Assembly: GCA_016462375.1 (NCBI GenBank)
Contig: JAEMTJ010000009.1
Span: 1-29,423, forward strand
Direction of reading: 5' to 3'
Length of the DNA stretch: 29,423 nt
Source of the DNA: Rhodoluna sp.
GTDB taxonomy: Bacteria; Actinomycetota; Actinomycetes; Actinomycetales; Microbacteriaceae
A program made the translations under genes and the position numbers. The notes under the pieces are model-generated. The model worked only from the letters and a program-made list of their open reading frames with translations. It was not told the DNA's origin and did not search any database. Positions 1 through 8,342 of this stretch are shown here, one piece after another; the first letter of the stretch is position 1; each line of letters begins with the position of its first letter.

Positions 1-25
1 CTCAACGTGCTTTTAGTGTGTTGAG
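1..25. repeat. Hairpin at left edge of window
   Basis: CTCAAC at 1-6 can pair with GTTGAG at 20-25, leaving a 13-nt loop. It lies immediately before the predicted thiB promoter and may be the tail of a terminator for a gene beyond the left edge. No T tract follows, so the role is uncertain. Confidence 0.25.
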
Positions 26-29
26 GTCG

Positions 30-35
30 TAATCT
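30..35 (+). promoter_or_regulatory. Putative -10 box of the thiB transcript
   Basis: TAATCT at 30-35 would place transcription start near 41-43, exactly where the conserved part of the TPP aptamer begins. I see no convincing -35 hexamer 16 to 18 nt upstream. The call rests on the match to the -10 consensus and on its position. Confidence 0.35.
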
Positions 36-39
36 TTAA

Positions 40-126
40 CTACACGGGAGTTCTTGTACAAGGACTGAGAAGAAGCTAGAGCCTAAAACCGTCAAACCTG
101 AACTGGGTAATGCCAGCGTAGGAAGG
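40..126 (+). promoter_or_regulatory. TPP riboswitch (THI element)
   Basis: The segment carries the invariant THI-box blocks: ACGGGAG near 44-50, CTGAGA at 65-70, and the 3' block beginning ACCTGAACTGGGTAATGCC at 96, followed by AGCGTAGG. CTAC at 40-43 can pair with GTAG at 118-121 as helix P1. The AGGAAGG Shine-Dalgarno sequence (120-126) directly abuts and partly overlaps the aptamer's 3' side, and thiB starts at 132. Ligand binding therefore probably hides the ribosome-binding site when thiamine pyrophosphate is abundant. No terminator hairpin lies between aptamer and gene, so translational control is the simpler reading. Confidence 0.95.
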
Positions 127-131
127 ACAAT

Positions 132-1118
132 ATGAAACGCATTTTTGCATTCACACTAACCCTGCTAACTATTTTTGGTCTAAGTAGTTGCTCACCGTCT
201 CCAAAGACATTAACACTCATCGCACATGATTCATTCGTCATGAGCGATGATCTAATAACAGCATTTGAAGAAACTTATAAAGTTGAACTGAAAATCGTAA
301 GAGCCGGCGATGCCGGTGCGATGACAAACAAGTTAGTTCTCACTAAAGATAATCCGCTAGCCGATGTTGTCTTCGGTATTGATAACACGTTTGCTCCAGT
401 AGCGACGAAGAATAATTTGATTGATGGCGAGCTAACACCAATCGACTTTGCTGACGTTAGCTTTAATTATGACTTGGAATATTTCAAAACAAATAACCTT
501 GCTGCTCCAAAAAGCTGGAGAGATCTAATCAAGACAGAATACAAAGGCCTTACAGTAATTGAAAACCCAAACACTTCATCAACTGGTTTAGCATTCCTAG
601 TTTCAACCTATGCCGGCTTCCCGACAAAGACTTTTGATTCTGCTACACCAACTGTCACCTGGTGGTTGGCACTTCGTGACAACGATGTAAAGGTAGCCGC
701 AAGTTGGGAAGATGCTTACTACACAGATTTCAGTGGTTCGTCAGGTAAAGGTAAATACCCAATCGTCCTTTCATACTCATCTTCACCTGCTGATGAGGTT
801 AACGAAGACGGAACTGCAAGGACAAAAGCCCTGCTCGAAGATTCTTTTCGTCAAACTGAATACGTAGGTGTTTTGAAGAACGCTAACAACCCGCAGGGGG
901 CTAGAGACCTAATCAAGTTCATGCTCGGTCAGAATTTCCAAAGCGAATTACCTGGGGCCATGTATGTCTATCCGATCGATAAGAGCGTTGCTCTGCCTCC
1001 TAGATGGGCGGTATATGCTCCAGCAGCTACCAGCACAATCGGTGAGAACTTAGACATCGACACCAACCGTGACAAGTGGTTAGCCGACTACAACCGGGTA
1101 TTCGACGTTGCGCCTTAA
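132..1118 (+). CDS. thiB: Thiamine ABC transporter substrate-binding lipoprotein
   Basis: This is the extracytoplasmic thiamine-binding component of an ABC importer. The 328-residue product has a typical lipoprotein signal: a short basic start, a hydrophobic stretch, and lipobox LSSC at residues 17-20, so Cys20 would be lipidated and hold the protein on the outer face of the membrane. The following sequence (LTLIAHDSF, then FEETYKVELKIVRAGDAG and ADVVFGIDNTF) matches the TbpA/ThiB family, and the length is normal for it. The start is ATG behind the Shine-Dalgarno sequence at the riboswitch end. The stop overlaps the permease start by 11 bp, which implies translational coupling. The TPP riboswitch upstream independently supports thiamine or a thiamine phosphate as ligand. 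Confidence 0.93.
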   Translation: MKRIFAFTLTLLTIFGLSSCSPSPKTLTLIAHDSFVMSDDLITAFEETYKVELKIVRAGDAGAMTNKLVLTKDNPLADVVFGIDNTFAPVATKNNLIDGELTPIDFADVSFNYDLEYFKTNNLAAPKSWRDLIKTEYKGLTVIENPNTSSTGLAFLVSTYAGFPTKTFDSATPTVTWWLALRDNDVKVAASWEDAYYTDFSGSSGKGKYPIVLSYSSSPADEVNEDGTARTKALLEDSFRQTEYVGVLKNANNPQGARDLIKFMLGQNFQSELPGAMYVYPIDKSVALPPRWAVYAPAATSTIGENLDIDTNRDKWLADYNRVFDVAP

Positions 1119-2748
1119 AGCAGCCCTTTACTGGAGTGCCCCTATAGCTTTTATGGGTTTGCTCTTCTATTGGCCTTTAATAACGGTTCTTGTTTCAGGG
1201 TTATCTTCTGACTTTGGTTCTAGTCTCCCCTCGGTCTGGCCCATCCTCTGGTTCACTATCTGGCAGGCACTTGTCTCGACAGCTATCTGCGTGCTGCTGG
1301 GCATCCCTGGGGCATATCTTCTCTACAGGCGATCTTTTAGGTTTGCCTCAACCCTTAGAGCTTTAATCTCAGTGCCCTTCATGTTGCCTTCTCTTGTTGT
1401 GGCGATAGCCATCACCCAATTAGCAGCAATCTTTGGTGGGCTAAACCCAATTGCGGCAATCATTCTGGCCAACGTCTTCGCGAACTACGGGGTAGTAGTT
1501 AGAACGGTTGGTTCTCAATGGCAACTGCTCGATGGCTTATCCGAGGAAGCTGCTGAAGTAGCAGGAGCTGGCAGATTAAGAATCTTTTTCAAGATTGCGC
1601 TACCTCAGTTAGCAACATCTATACGGGCATCTAGCGCTTTGATAGTTCTCTACTGCGCAAGTTCCTATGGCATAGTTCTGAGCCTCGGTGGCGGTCAAGT
1701 AAATACTTTAGAGACAGCAATCTCAACAGCCGTATTGCAGAGACTAGATCTGCAACAGGGAGTGCTTCTTGCTCTATTGCAGATTATCTTTTCACTACTT
1801 GCCTTTACTGCCAGCCGCTGGGGTGGAAGCAATCCTCTTAGTTTTGACACAGCGCAGAAAGTTAGAGTCAAGCAAATTGACAGCCGTGATCGGCTAGCCG
1901 CCATCTTTGTATTTCTAACAATGGGTTTCCTGATCTTGCTACCACTATTAATTGTGATGTGGAAAGCATTTGTTGATAGCGCTGGCAGATTTGGTTTCAA
2001 GAACTTTCTACTACTCCAAAGTAGAGGTACAAGAGATTTACTCAACATCACTTTCTTTGATGCGAGCCTGAACAGTCTAAGAAACCTAATAGTTGCAACA
2101 TTAATATCGGTTTTAGTAGGAGGTGTTGTTAGTTTCTTACTTGCAGAGCACACACGTAGCAAAAATCTTGGATTGGCTAAAAATGATGCGGGCGGTTTAT
2201 TTCTAGATGGAATATTCCTTTTACCAATTGGTGTTTCTGCTGTTGTCGTTGGCTTTGGATATCTAATTACCTTGACTGGGGATTTAGCTTGGCTTAGAAG
2301 CAGTTGGTTACTTGTTCCGCTGGCTCAATCTGTGCTAGCAATACCAATGGTTATCAGGGTTCTCTACCCCGCTTTAGTAGCGGTGGATCAGGGAACGAGA
2401 GAACAAGCTATGACCGATGGTGCAAGTAAATGGAGGATTTTCTTTGGTGTCGATCTAAAGATGATCCGACCGGTGGTAAAAACAGCCATCGCTTTTAGCG
2501 CTTTAGTTTCTCTAGGTGAATTTGGTGCAGCTAGCTTGCTCGCTTTTGGTGATCAATCGACTATTCCGATGCTGATGTTCTCTTTGATCTCACGCCCCGG
2601 TGGAGATAACTACGGCATGGCTTTAGCAGTTGCATTTATTTTGATTTTTATTACAACCGTGATTGTTTTAGCTGTTGGGTCTGATACTAGGCATGATTCT
2701 CAAAGACAACAGCCAGAGAAGCAAAGCGTTCCTTCATTACCGCTATAG
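1108..2748 (+). CDS. thiP: Thiamine ABC transporter permease (fused double permease)
   Basis: This 546-residue integral membrane protein has two consecutive BPD_transp_1-type halves, the usual ThiP architecture. Each half has the cytoplasmic EAA loop that contacts the ATPase: around residues 147-166 (EEAAEVAGAGRLRIFFKIAL) and around 432-450 (EQAMTDGASKWRIFF). The start is TTG at 1108, overlapping the end of thiB. The C-terminal tail after the last membrane segment is polar (DTRHDSQRQQPEKQ) and is encoded by DNA that also encodes the end of the methyltransferase on the opposite strand. The normal length rules out a large truncation. No thiQ-like ATPase follows, so the energising subunit must be elsewhere, shared, or lost. 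Confidence 0.92.
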   Translation: MRLKAALYWSAPIAFMGLLFYWPLITVLVSGLSSDFGSSLPSVWPILWFTIWQALVSTAICVLLGIPGAYLLYRRSFRFASTLRALISVPFMLPSLVVAIAITQLAAIFGGLNPIAAIILANVFANYGVVVRTVGSQWQLLDGLSEEAAEVAGAGRLRIFFKIALPQLATSIRASSALIVLYCASSYGIVLSLGGGQVNTLETAISTAVLQRLDLQQGVLLALLQIIFSLLAFTASRWGGSNPLSFDTAQKVRVKQIDSRDRLAAIFVFLTMGFLILLPLLIVMWKAFVDSAGRFGFKNFLLLQSRGTRDLLNITFFDASLNSLRNLIVATLISVLVGGVVSFLLAEHTRSKNLGLAKNDAGGLFLDGIFLLPIGVSAVVVGFGYLITLTGDLAWLRSSWLLVPLAQSVLAIPMVIRVLYPALVAVDQGTREQAMTDGASKWRIFFGVDLKMIRPVVKTAIAFSALVSLGEFGAASLLAFGDQSTIPMLMFSLISRPGGDNYGMALAVAFILIFITTVIVLAVGSDTRHDSQRQQPEKQSVPSLPL

Positions 2749-3535
2749 CTTCTGGATTGCGGTCAACCAGTATGAAGTTTCTATTTAGTTCTGCTGCTGC
2801 TGCACCTGTTGTTCCTGAGCCGGCGAAGAAATCGAGCACGGTATCGCCTTCTTGGCTGCTTGCTTGAATGATTCTGCGCAGAATGCCCAGCGGTTTCTGG
2901 GTTGGGTAACCGGTTTTCTCTTTGCCAGTAGGGGAGACGATGGTGTGCCACCAGACATCGGTTGGTAGTTTTCCACGTTCCACCTTCTCCTTAGTGACAA
3001 GACCTGGCGCCATATATGGCTCTCTGTCAACTGTCTCGTTGTTGAAGTAGTAATTGTCAGCGTTCTTCACATAAACCAAGATGGTGTCATGTTTTGCTGG
3101 CCATCTCGATTGGGCTTTAGCCCCATAGTCGTAAGCCCAGATAATTTCGTTTAGGAAGCACTCTCTGCCAAATAGTGCATCTAGTAATACCTTTGCGTAG
3201 TGGGCTTCTCGGTAATCGAGGTGGAGATAGAGTGTGCCTGTTTCTTTTAGTAGACGCCAAGCCTCTTCCAGTCTTGGTTCTAGAAAAGCCCAGTAATCGG
3301 CGAACTCATCGTCATAGCTGAGAATAGTTTCTTTGACGATGTCATAGCGCTGACCTTTGAAGCCCATCCGGCTTCCGGTTTCACTTCTGGTGGTAGTTGA
3401 CTTGCCTCTACTCTGCACACGTCCTGTGTTAAAAGGAGGATCAACATAAATCAATTGAATGCTGCTATCAGGAATAGACTGCAGAACAGAGAGGTTGTCC
3501 CCTTGGATTACCCGGTAGTTAGAAATGTTCTGCAC
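2687..3535 (-). CDS. Adenine/cytosine-N4 DNA methyltransferase, apparently orphan (beta-class order)
   Basis: The protein has DPPF (motif IV) at residues 32-35 near the N-terminus, TGYPTQKP at 208-215, and FAGSGTTG (the SAM-binding motif I) at 237-244. This order, catalytic motif before SAM motif, is that of beta-class amino-methyltransferases acting on N6-adenine or N4-cytosine. At 282 residues it is complete. The recognition region lies between the two motif blocks, and the target sequence cannot be read from the protein. No restriction endonuclease lies beside it. The start is GTG at 3535, supported by a TAATCT hexamer 6 nt upstream (leaderless pattern) and the absence of a Shine-Dalgarno sequence. 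Its last 62 bp lie antisense to the end of thiP. Confidence 0.9.
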   Translation of the reverse strand: MQNISNYRVIQGDNLSVLQSIPDSSIQLIYVDPPFNTGRVQSRGKSTTTRSETGSRMGFKGQRYDIVKETILSYDDEFADYWAFLEPRLEEAWRLLKETGTLYLHLDYREAHYAKVLLDALFGRECFLNEIIWAYDYGAKAQSRWPAKHDTILVYVKNADNYYFNNETVDREPYMAPGLVTKEKVERGKLPTDVWWHTIVSPTGKEKTGYPTQKPLGILRRIIQASSQEGDTVLDFFAGSGTTGAAAAELNRNFILVDRNPEAIAVMKERFASLAVVFENHA

Positions 3536-3540
3536 AGAAA

Positions 3541-3547
3541 GAGATTA
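3541..3547. promoter_or_regulatory. Overlapping divergent -10 boxes (methyltransferase / GNAT-like gene)
   Basis: Only 17 bp separate the two divergent starts. On the minus strand TAATCT (3542-3547) sits 6 nt before the methyltransferase GTG. On the plus strand GAGATT (3541-3546) sits 6 nt before the ATG of the next gene. The two hexamers share nearly all their bases, so polymerase could occupy only one at a time. The plus-strand box is weaker because it lacks the first T. Confidence 0.5.
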
Positions 3548-3552
3548 ACAGT

Positions 3553-3846
3553 ATGGACCCGCATGTTGTTCACAATTCAGAATTATCTAGATACGAGTTG
3601 TTTCTAGGAGAACAGAAAATCGGTCATGCCGACTATAGAAAAGTAGACGGCGTGCTGGAATTTCCTCATACTGAAGTTGATCCTGCTCACCAAGGCAAAA
3701 ACTATGCAGCAATTCTGATGCGGGAATCTTTTAGAGATGTTGAAGATAACAACCTAGGTAAGGTTTGGCCAATTTGCCCTTACGTAGTGACATATATGAA
3801 GCGCCACCCTGAAACACATGTTTTGCTTGCTAAGCCTTTGGCTTAG
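3553..3846 (+). CDS. Small GNAT-like N-acetyltransferase domain protein
   Basis: This 97-residue single-domain protein resembles the short GCN5-related family often annotated as N-acetyltransferase (the Acetyltransf_CG type). Visible features are the strand-loop FPHTEVDPAHQGKNYAAILM at about 35-54, which has the V-x-x-x-x-Q-G-K pattern of the acetyl-CoA pyrophosphate loop, and WPICPYVVTYMKRHPE at about 75-90 with the conserved Cys-Pro-Tyr. The substrate is not known for this subfamily. The start is ATG with no Shine-Dalgarno sequence. The last 4 bp overlap the end of the convergent hydrolase gene. Confidence 0.85.
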   Translation: MDPHVVHNSELSRYELFLGEQKIGHADYRKVDGVLEFPHTEVDPAHQGKNYAAILMRESFRDVEDNNLGKVWPICPYVVTYMKRHPETHVLLAKPLA

Positions 3847-4706
3847 CCAACATTTGTGCGGATAAAGCCGAGCAGGTCATGGATAACTTCTTCTTTGTTT
3901 ATCTCGTTATACATTTCGTGTCTACCGTCGTGATAAATAATCGCGGTGACATTCTCTAAACCACACTTATTTCTGTATGTGTTAGCAAGCATTTGGTTAC
4001 CACGCTCAGCACCGATAGGGTCATCGCTGCCAGCTTGGAGCAATACCGGTAAATCTTGTCTTATGGTGCGCTTCGGTGTGAAGAACAACTGCACTCCGTT
4101 AGCAACACCCATTACCTTGGCAGCGTCAGCTAGAAAAGTAAGTGGATCAGCTGCGAAGTTCTCACAAACTTTTTTATCTCTAGAAAGCCATTCGTAACCA
4201 GTGGCACCTGGTTCTTTATCCCATTTCTTGTTAAAGCCACCAGCACCTAGAACACCTGGCAATAGCAAAGATGAACCAGAAAGAATTACTGCAACATATT
4301 CATCTGAATACTGGTTGATGAGTTTTTGTGAAATAAACGAGCCGTAAGAGTGACCGAACAGAACAACCTTCTTGCCAGGGTTCTCGACCTTAATCAATTT
4401 GGTTAGATCATGCACCTGTTCGAACGCTGCCTTGATTCCACCTTTACCTAAATTGCCCATGATCTTGGTTTGACCTGTAGCGATTTGGTTGACACCGGTT
4501 TGACCGTGACCTCTGTGGTCATCTGCATAAACGCTATAGCCAGCATTGTTTAGCTGCTCTGCCAGATGGTCATATCTTCTAGCGTGATCACCTAAACCAT
4601 GTGCTATCTGCACTATGGCTTTTGGATTCTCAATAGCCCACACGTAGTAGGTGATCTCAACGCCTAAATGGTCAAGAAAAGTTTTGGTTACTGGCAGATT
4701 AGTCAT
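3843..4706 (-). CDS. Alpha/beta hydrolase, serine aminopeptidase S33 / monoacylglycerol lipase-like
   Basis: The 287-residue sequence has the Hydrolase_4 signature: the oxyanion-hole segment VQIAHGLGDHARRYDHLAEQ at about 32-51, DDHRGHGQT at 62-70, nucleophile elbow GHSYGS with Ser120, a probable acid Asp229 in AGSDDPIG, and His263 in DGRHEMYNE. Relatives cleave lysophospholipids or monoacylglycerols, and the true substrate is unknown. Most relatives read GHSMGG, so the Tyr is a minor variation. There is no signal peptide, so the enzyme is cytoplasmic. It lies 9 bp downstream of putA on the same strand, suggesting co-transcription. The ATG at 4706 has only a weak upstream AGGG. Confidence 0.87.
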   Translation of the reverse strand: MTNLPVTKTFLDHLGVEITYYVWAIENPKAIVQIAHGLGDHARRYDHLAEQLNNAGYSVYADDHRGHGQTGVNQIATGQTKIMGNLGKGGIKAAFEQVHDLTKLIKVENPGKKVVLFGHSYGSFISQKLINQYSDEYVAVILSGSSLLLPGVLGAGGFNKKWDKEPGATGYEWLSRDKKVCENFAADPLTFLADAAKVMGVANGVQLFFTPKRTIRQDLPVLLQAGSDDPIGAERGNQMLANTYRNKCGLENVTAIIYHDGRHEMYNEINKEEVIHDLLGFIRTNVG

Positions 4707-4715
4707 GGATTTACC

Positions 4716-7700
4716 CTACTTGCTCTTAAAAACATTTACGAGCTCACTCTGCAGTGCGCCATAGCGATGTTGTGCGATTGAAATGGATTGCTCTCGATAC
4801 ATGTTCAATAGAAGCACTCTTCCAGACTTAGAGATAGCTGAACTATAGACAAAAAGGTCTGGGTTTGCCTCTAGTTCCCGAACTTTGTCCTCTTTAGCGC
4901 CTACCAAAATCAATCTGCTGCCAGGCTTGATCTTCATCTCAAGCTCATCCTCAGCGATGGTTCTTAGCCCACCGGTTAGAACCTGCAGTTGCTCTTTTGT
5001 TAGACCTTGGTATTTCAGGAAGTCAGGTGCAACGGAGATCCAGTGCTCATGGTGGTTGGTCAGCATCATGGCTGCCACCACTCTGGCCAGTTCTGCTTTG
5101 CTTGCAGCTGCACCCACTCTGACCACACAGCCGTTACCTAGATAGCGATGGTAGTTCGCTTCATAGACCAAATCGCCTGGCTCAAGTTCAGCGTTGAACA
5201 GGTTGTGTAACCAGTATTTATCGCTGGCGGCAGCCATCTCCAACCAGAGGTGCGCTCTGTTGTTTTCCATGAGCAGTTCAACTTCATGGATGTATTTTGC
5301 GATTCTTTCTTCAGCACTAAAAATCTGATATTGATTAGCGCCAGCAAATTTCTCAGTACTATCTCTAAAGCTTCCAAATTGCAGAATGTAATTCCTACCG
5401 CCCGCTTTTAGACCAAAACCAACACTTGACCGCTTGAGTCCTCCGAATGGTTGACGTTCAACAATCGCACCAGTGATGCTGCGATTTACATAAAGGTTTC
5501 CTGCATCGATTTGATTAGTCCAGGTTTTTATCTCTGCAACATTGAGTGAATGAATACCTGCAGTCAATCCATAGTCGGTGCTGTTTTGAATCTCAATCGC
5601 TTGAGTTAGATTCTTTGCACTGATCAACCCAAGCACTGGACCAAAGCATTCGGTGGTGTGGAAGAAGCTTCCTGGCTCCACACCGTATTTGATACCAGGT
5701 CGCCAAAGCCTTCCGCCATCGTCTAGTTGCTTAGGTTCAAGTAACCAGGTTTCACCTTTTTCTAAAGTGGTTAATGCTTTTAGTAATTTCTCTGAAGGTT
5801 TTTCAATCAGTGGGCCAACACTTGCATCCGCTTGAGAACCATAACCAACTTTCATAGACTCAACCGCATCAACTAGCTGAGCTAAGAACTGTTTGTTCTT
5901 GTATACCGAACCAACCAAGATACCGAGACTTGCTGCGGAGCACTTCTGCCCCGCGTGACCAAATGCACTCTTAGCTAAATCAGCTGCAGCTATATCTAGA
6001 TCCGCATTCTGCGTAATTACAATTGCATTCTTACCGCTGGTTTCAGCTGCCAGTTGCATCTTAGGTTTATAAGTTTTAAACAATTGTGCCGTTTCAAATG
6101 CTCCAGTGAGAATAACGGCATCAACTGCACTGTGGCCAACTAGTTGTAGGCCTAATTCGTTATCTGGCACAAATGCTATCTGCAGTACATCTTTAGGAAT
6201 CCCCGCTCTCCAGAGAGCATCAACCATCCCCAGAACACAGTTGGCTACCTGCGGCGCTGGCTTGATAATCACCGAGGACCCCGCCGCTAGGGCAGCTAAA
6301 ACACCACCGGCTGCAATTGCAACCGGGAAGTTCCAAGGTGGGGTAACGACAACTAGTTTGTGTGTTTCAAAGACCACAGCATCGAGTTCTTCAGTGGCTG
6401 TTAGCTCATCAATCGAGTGAGCGTAGAAGTTAGCAAAGTCAATGGCTTCACTCAGTTCAGCATCAGCCTCGCCAACGCTCTTACCGGCTTCAGCCATCAT
6501 GAGCTGAAGCAATGTCCCTCTGCGGTTTGCTAGTTCCGCCCCTGCCTGAAGCAGTAGTTGCTTGCGGTTTGCCCTATCGCTACCCCAGTCCTTAGCCGCT
6601 TCTCTGGCTGTTGCAACCATGTCTTCAATTGAATATGCGTCTATCTTTGCTTCTTCGATGTATGCGGCATGGGTCTTGAGTTTGCCGTCTATCGCTTGAG
6701 CGCCTGCGACAGCTTGTCTAACCCAATCTCTGTTATTAGGTAGCGACGGGTCAGTGTCTTGAGTGTTAGTGAATGCGTGCTTTTGCTTCGCCGCTGTGTC
6801 AGCGATTCTGTTTTGCTTGCGGTTCGGAGATTGGTTTAGCTGTGCCATTAGACGCAGTGAGGTTTCAAATCTCAATCGTTCACGATCAAACACATTTCGA
6901 TCTGAATCGATGTCAAACACCCCAGACATGAAATTATCTGGGCTACCGTTCTCTTCCAACCTTCTAGTCAAATACGCAACAGCGACTTGGAATTCAGTTG
7001 GGCGAACAACAGGGGTATAGAGCAGGAGACTGCCGACACTCTTCATTACCTGTGTAGACAGATGCTGAGCCATGCCTTGCAGCATTTCAAATTCAACTCT
7101 TGTATTTATGTTTCGATGTTTTGCCAGTTCATAAGCAAAAGCTAAATCAAATAAATTGTGACCGGCAACGCCGATTCGTAATGACGAAATGCGGTCTTCT
7201 TGAAGTGCGTAATCAATCAGGCGTTTGTAATTCGCATCGCTTTCAGCTTTAGTTGAATATGTTGCAAGTTGCCAACCATGCCAGTCAGCGTCAACTAGCT
7301 CCATCGCCAGGTTTGCACCTTTAACAATTCTTACCTTGATGCCCGCTCCGCCGTTGGCAGTTCTCAGTTGTGCGAATTCGGTTAGTTCTTTTAGAGCCGC
7401 GTACGAATCAGGTAGATACGCCTGAAGCACAATTCCTGCTTCAAGGTTTTGTAATTCAGGTTTACTAAGTAGTTTCTTGAAGACCAGCATGGTTAGCCCC
7501 AAATCTCGATACTCTTCCATATCTAGATTTATGAACTTAGGTGTTGGGGACTCTGCTGCAAATAAATAAAGCGGAGTGAGCTTCCCAACTAATCTTTCAA
7601 CGGTTTGATCGAATCCCCACATTGAAAGCTGGCTTGCAACGGCTGAGAGTTTAATAGAGACATAGTCAACGTCTTTACGTTTTAGTAATTTGAATGTTTC

Positions 7701-8183
7701 ATCAAAACGATAGTTTGCTTCGCGCTCACCTAGTACCGCTTCACCAAGAAGATTTAGGTTGAGGCTGATGCCTTTGCGTTTTGATTTTTTAATGTGTTTC
7801 TTAAGTTTTCTAGGTCTGGCGTCGGCAATCAGGTGGCCAACTAATTGGCGCAATCTAGTTTTTGCAACCGAGATGACAACAAAGCTAAAGGGTTTAGCAA
7901 AAGCGCCACCGAGCCTAATGGTGAATCGATCCAGCGCACTGAGACTCTTTGGCAAATCGCTGGCGAGAGCACTTAGCTCCTTAGCCGCCACTTGCCTGTC
8001 TCTAGGACGAATAACCCTGTCTACGAAGGTTAAAGTCCAGTTCAAGCCCTTAGGGTCTTTGAGGATGCGGGCTAAGCGCTTTTCAGCAGCCGATCTAGAG
8101 CCGACTTTTTTTGCGTCGGCTAGCCACTTTTCAACGAGAGCAACTGCATCAGCGGCTACCTGATCGCGTTCAAACCTTTGCAC
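4716..8183 (-). CDS. putA: Bifunctional proline dehydrogenase / L-glutamate gamma-semialdehyde dehydrogenase
   Basis: This enzyme oxidises proline to glutamate in two steps. The FAD-dependent proline dehydrogenase barrel spans about residues 135-450, with SIKLSAVAS at 176-184, VKGANL at 287-292, FEMLQGMAQH at 365-374, and the substrate-binding RRLEENGSP at 407-415. The NAD-dependent aldehyde dehydrogenase spans about 500-960, with PWNFP at 616-620, a Lys in KPAP at 641, general base Glu714 in ETSGKNA, and catalytic Cys748 in GQKCSAAS. About 190 further residues follow, as in long actinobacterial PutA proteins. The N-terminus lacks a ribbon-helix-helix domain, so it should not be its own repressor. 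The start is GTG at 8183 with GGAG upstream. A 9-bp inverted repeat lies in the upstream gap. Confidence 0.95.
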   Translation of the reverse strand: MQRFERDQVAADAVALVEKWLADAKKVGSRSAAEKRLARILKDPKGLNWTLTFVDRVIRPRDRQVAAKELSALASDLPKSLSALDRFTIRLGGAFAKPFSFVVISVAKTRLRQLVGHLIADARPRKLKKHIKKSKRKGISLNLNLLGEAVLGEREANYRFDETFKLLKRKDVDYVSIKLSAVASQLSMWGFDQTVERLVGKLTPLYLFAAESPTPKFINLDMEEYRDLGLTMLVFKKLLSKPELQNLEAGIVLQAYLPDSYAALKELTEFAQLRTANGGAGIKVRIVKGANLAMELVDADWHGWQLATYSTKAESDANYKRLIDYALQEDRISSLRIGVAGHNLFDLAFAYELAKHRNINTRVEFEMLQGMAQHLSTQVMKSVGSLLLYTPVVRPTEFQVAVAYLTRRLEENGSPDNFMSGVFDIDSDRNVFDRERLRFETSLRLMAQLNQSPNRKQNRIADTAAKQKHAFTNTQDTDPSLPNNRDWVRQAVAGAQAIDGKLKTHAAYIEEAKIDAYSIEDMVATAREAAKDWGSDRANRKQLLLQAGAELANRRGTLLQLMMAEAGKSVGEADAELSEAIDFANFYAHSIDELTATEELDAVVFETHKLVVVTPPWNFPVAIAAGGVLAALAAGSSVIIKPAPQVANCVLGMVDALWRAGIPKDVLQIAFVPDNELGLQLVGHSAVDAVILTGAFETAQLFKTYKPKMQLAAETSGKNAIVITQNADLDIAAADLAKSAFGHAGQKCSAASLGILVGSVYKNKQFLAQLVDAVESMKVGYGSQADASVGPLIEKPSEKLLKALTTLEKGETWLLEPKQLDDGGRLWRPGIKYGVEPGSFFHTTECFGPVLGLISAKNLTQAIEIQNSTDYGLTAGIHSLNVAEIKTWTNQIDAGNLYVNRSITGAIVERQPFGGLKRSSVGFGLKAGGRNYILQFGSFRDSTEKFAGANQYQIFSAEERIAKYIHEVELLMENNRAHLWLEMAAASDKYWLHNLFNAELEPGDLVYEANYHRYLGNGCVVRVGAAASKAELARVVAAMMLTNHHEHWISVAPDFLKYQGLTKEQLQVLTGGLRTIAEDELEMKIKPGSRLILVGAKEDKVRELEANPDLFVYSSAISKSGRVLLLNMYREQSISIAQHRYGALQSELVNVFKSK

Positions 8184-8290
8184 CTATTGACTCCGACTTC
8201 GAGCAGAACGTGGGTTAAGTCCTGCAAAACTACCTTGTTTTGTAAACACTGTAATCATCGCAGAGGTAGAACCTATAAGCGTTCATTCAG

Positions 8291-8323
8291 GCAAAGGGTT
8301 GGCTCAGATGGAGGACCCTTTGC
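8291..8323. repeat. Perfect 9-bp inverted repeat between the thioesterase gene and putA
   Basis: GCAAAGGGT at 8291-8299 is repeated inverted as ACCCTTTGC at 8315-8323, around a 15-bp centre. On the minus strand it lies between the thioesterase stop (8343) and putA start (8183), about 110 bp upstream of putA. No T tract follows it on the minus strand, so it is a poor intrinsic terminator. An operator or an mRNA processing hairpin fits as well. Confidence 0.5.
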
Positions 8324-8342
8324 AAATAAAAGCTTTAGTTCG

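Noticed and set aside
2691..2780. Possible remnant of a thiQ start (ATG at 2691 after thiP)
   Set aside because: The frame gives about 30 residues with no Walker A motif and stops. The same DNA encodes the conserved methyltransferase C-terminus, so it cannot be claimed as a thiQ relic.
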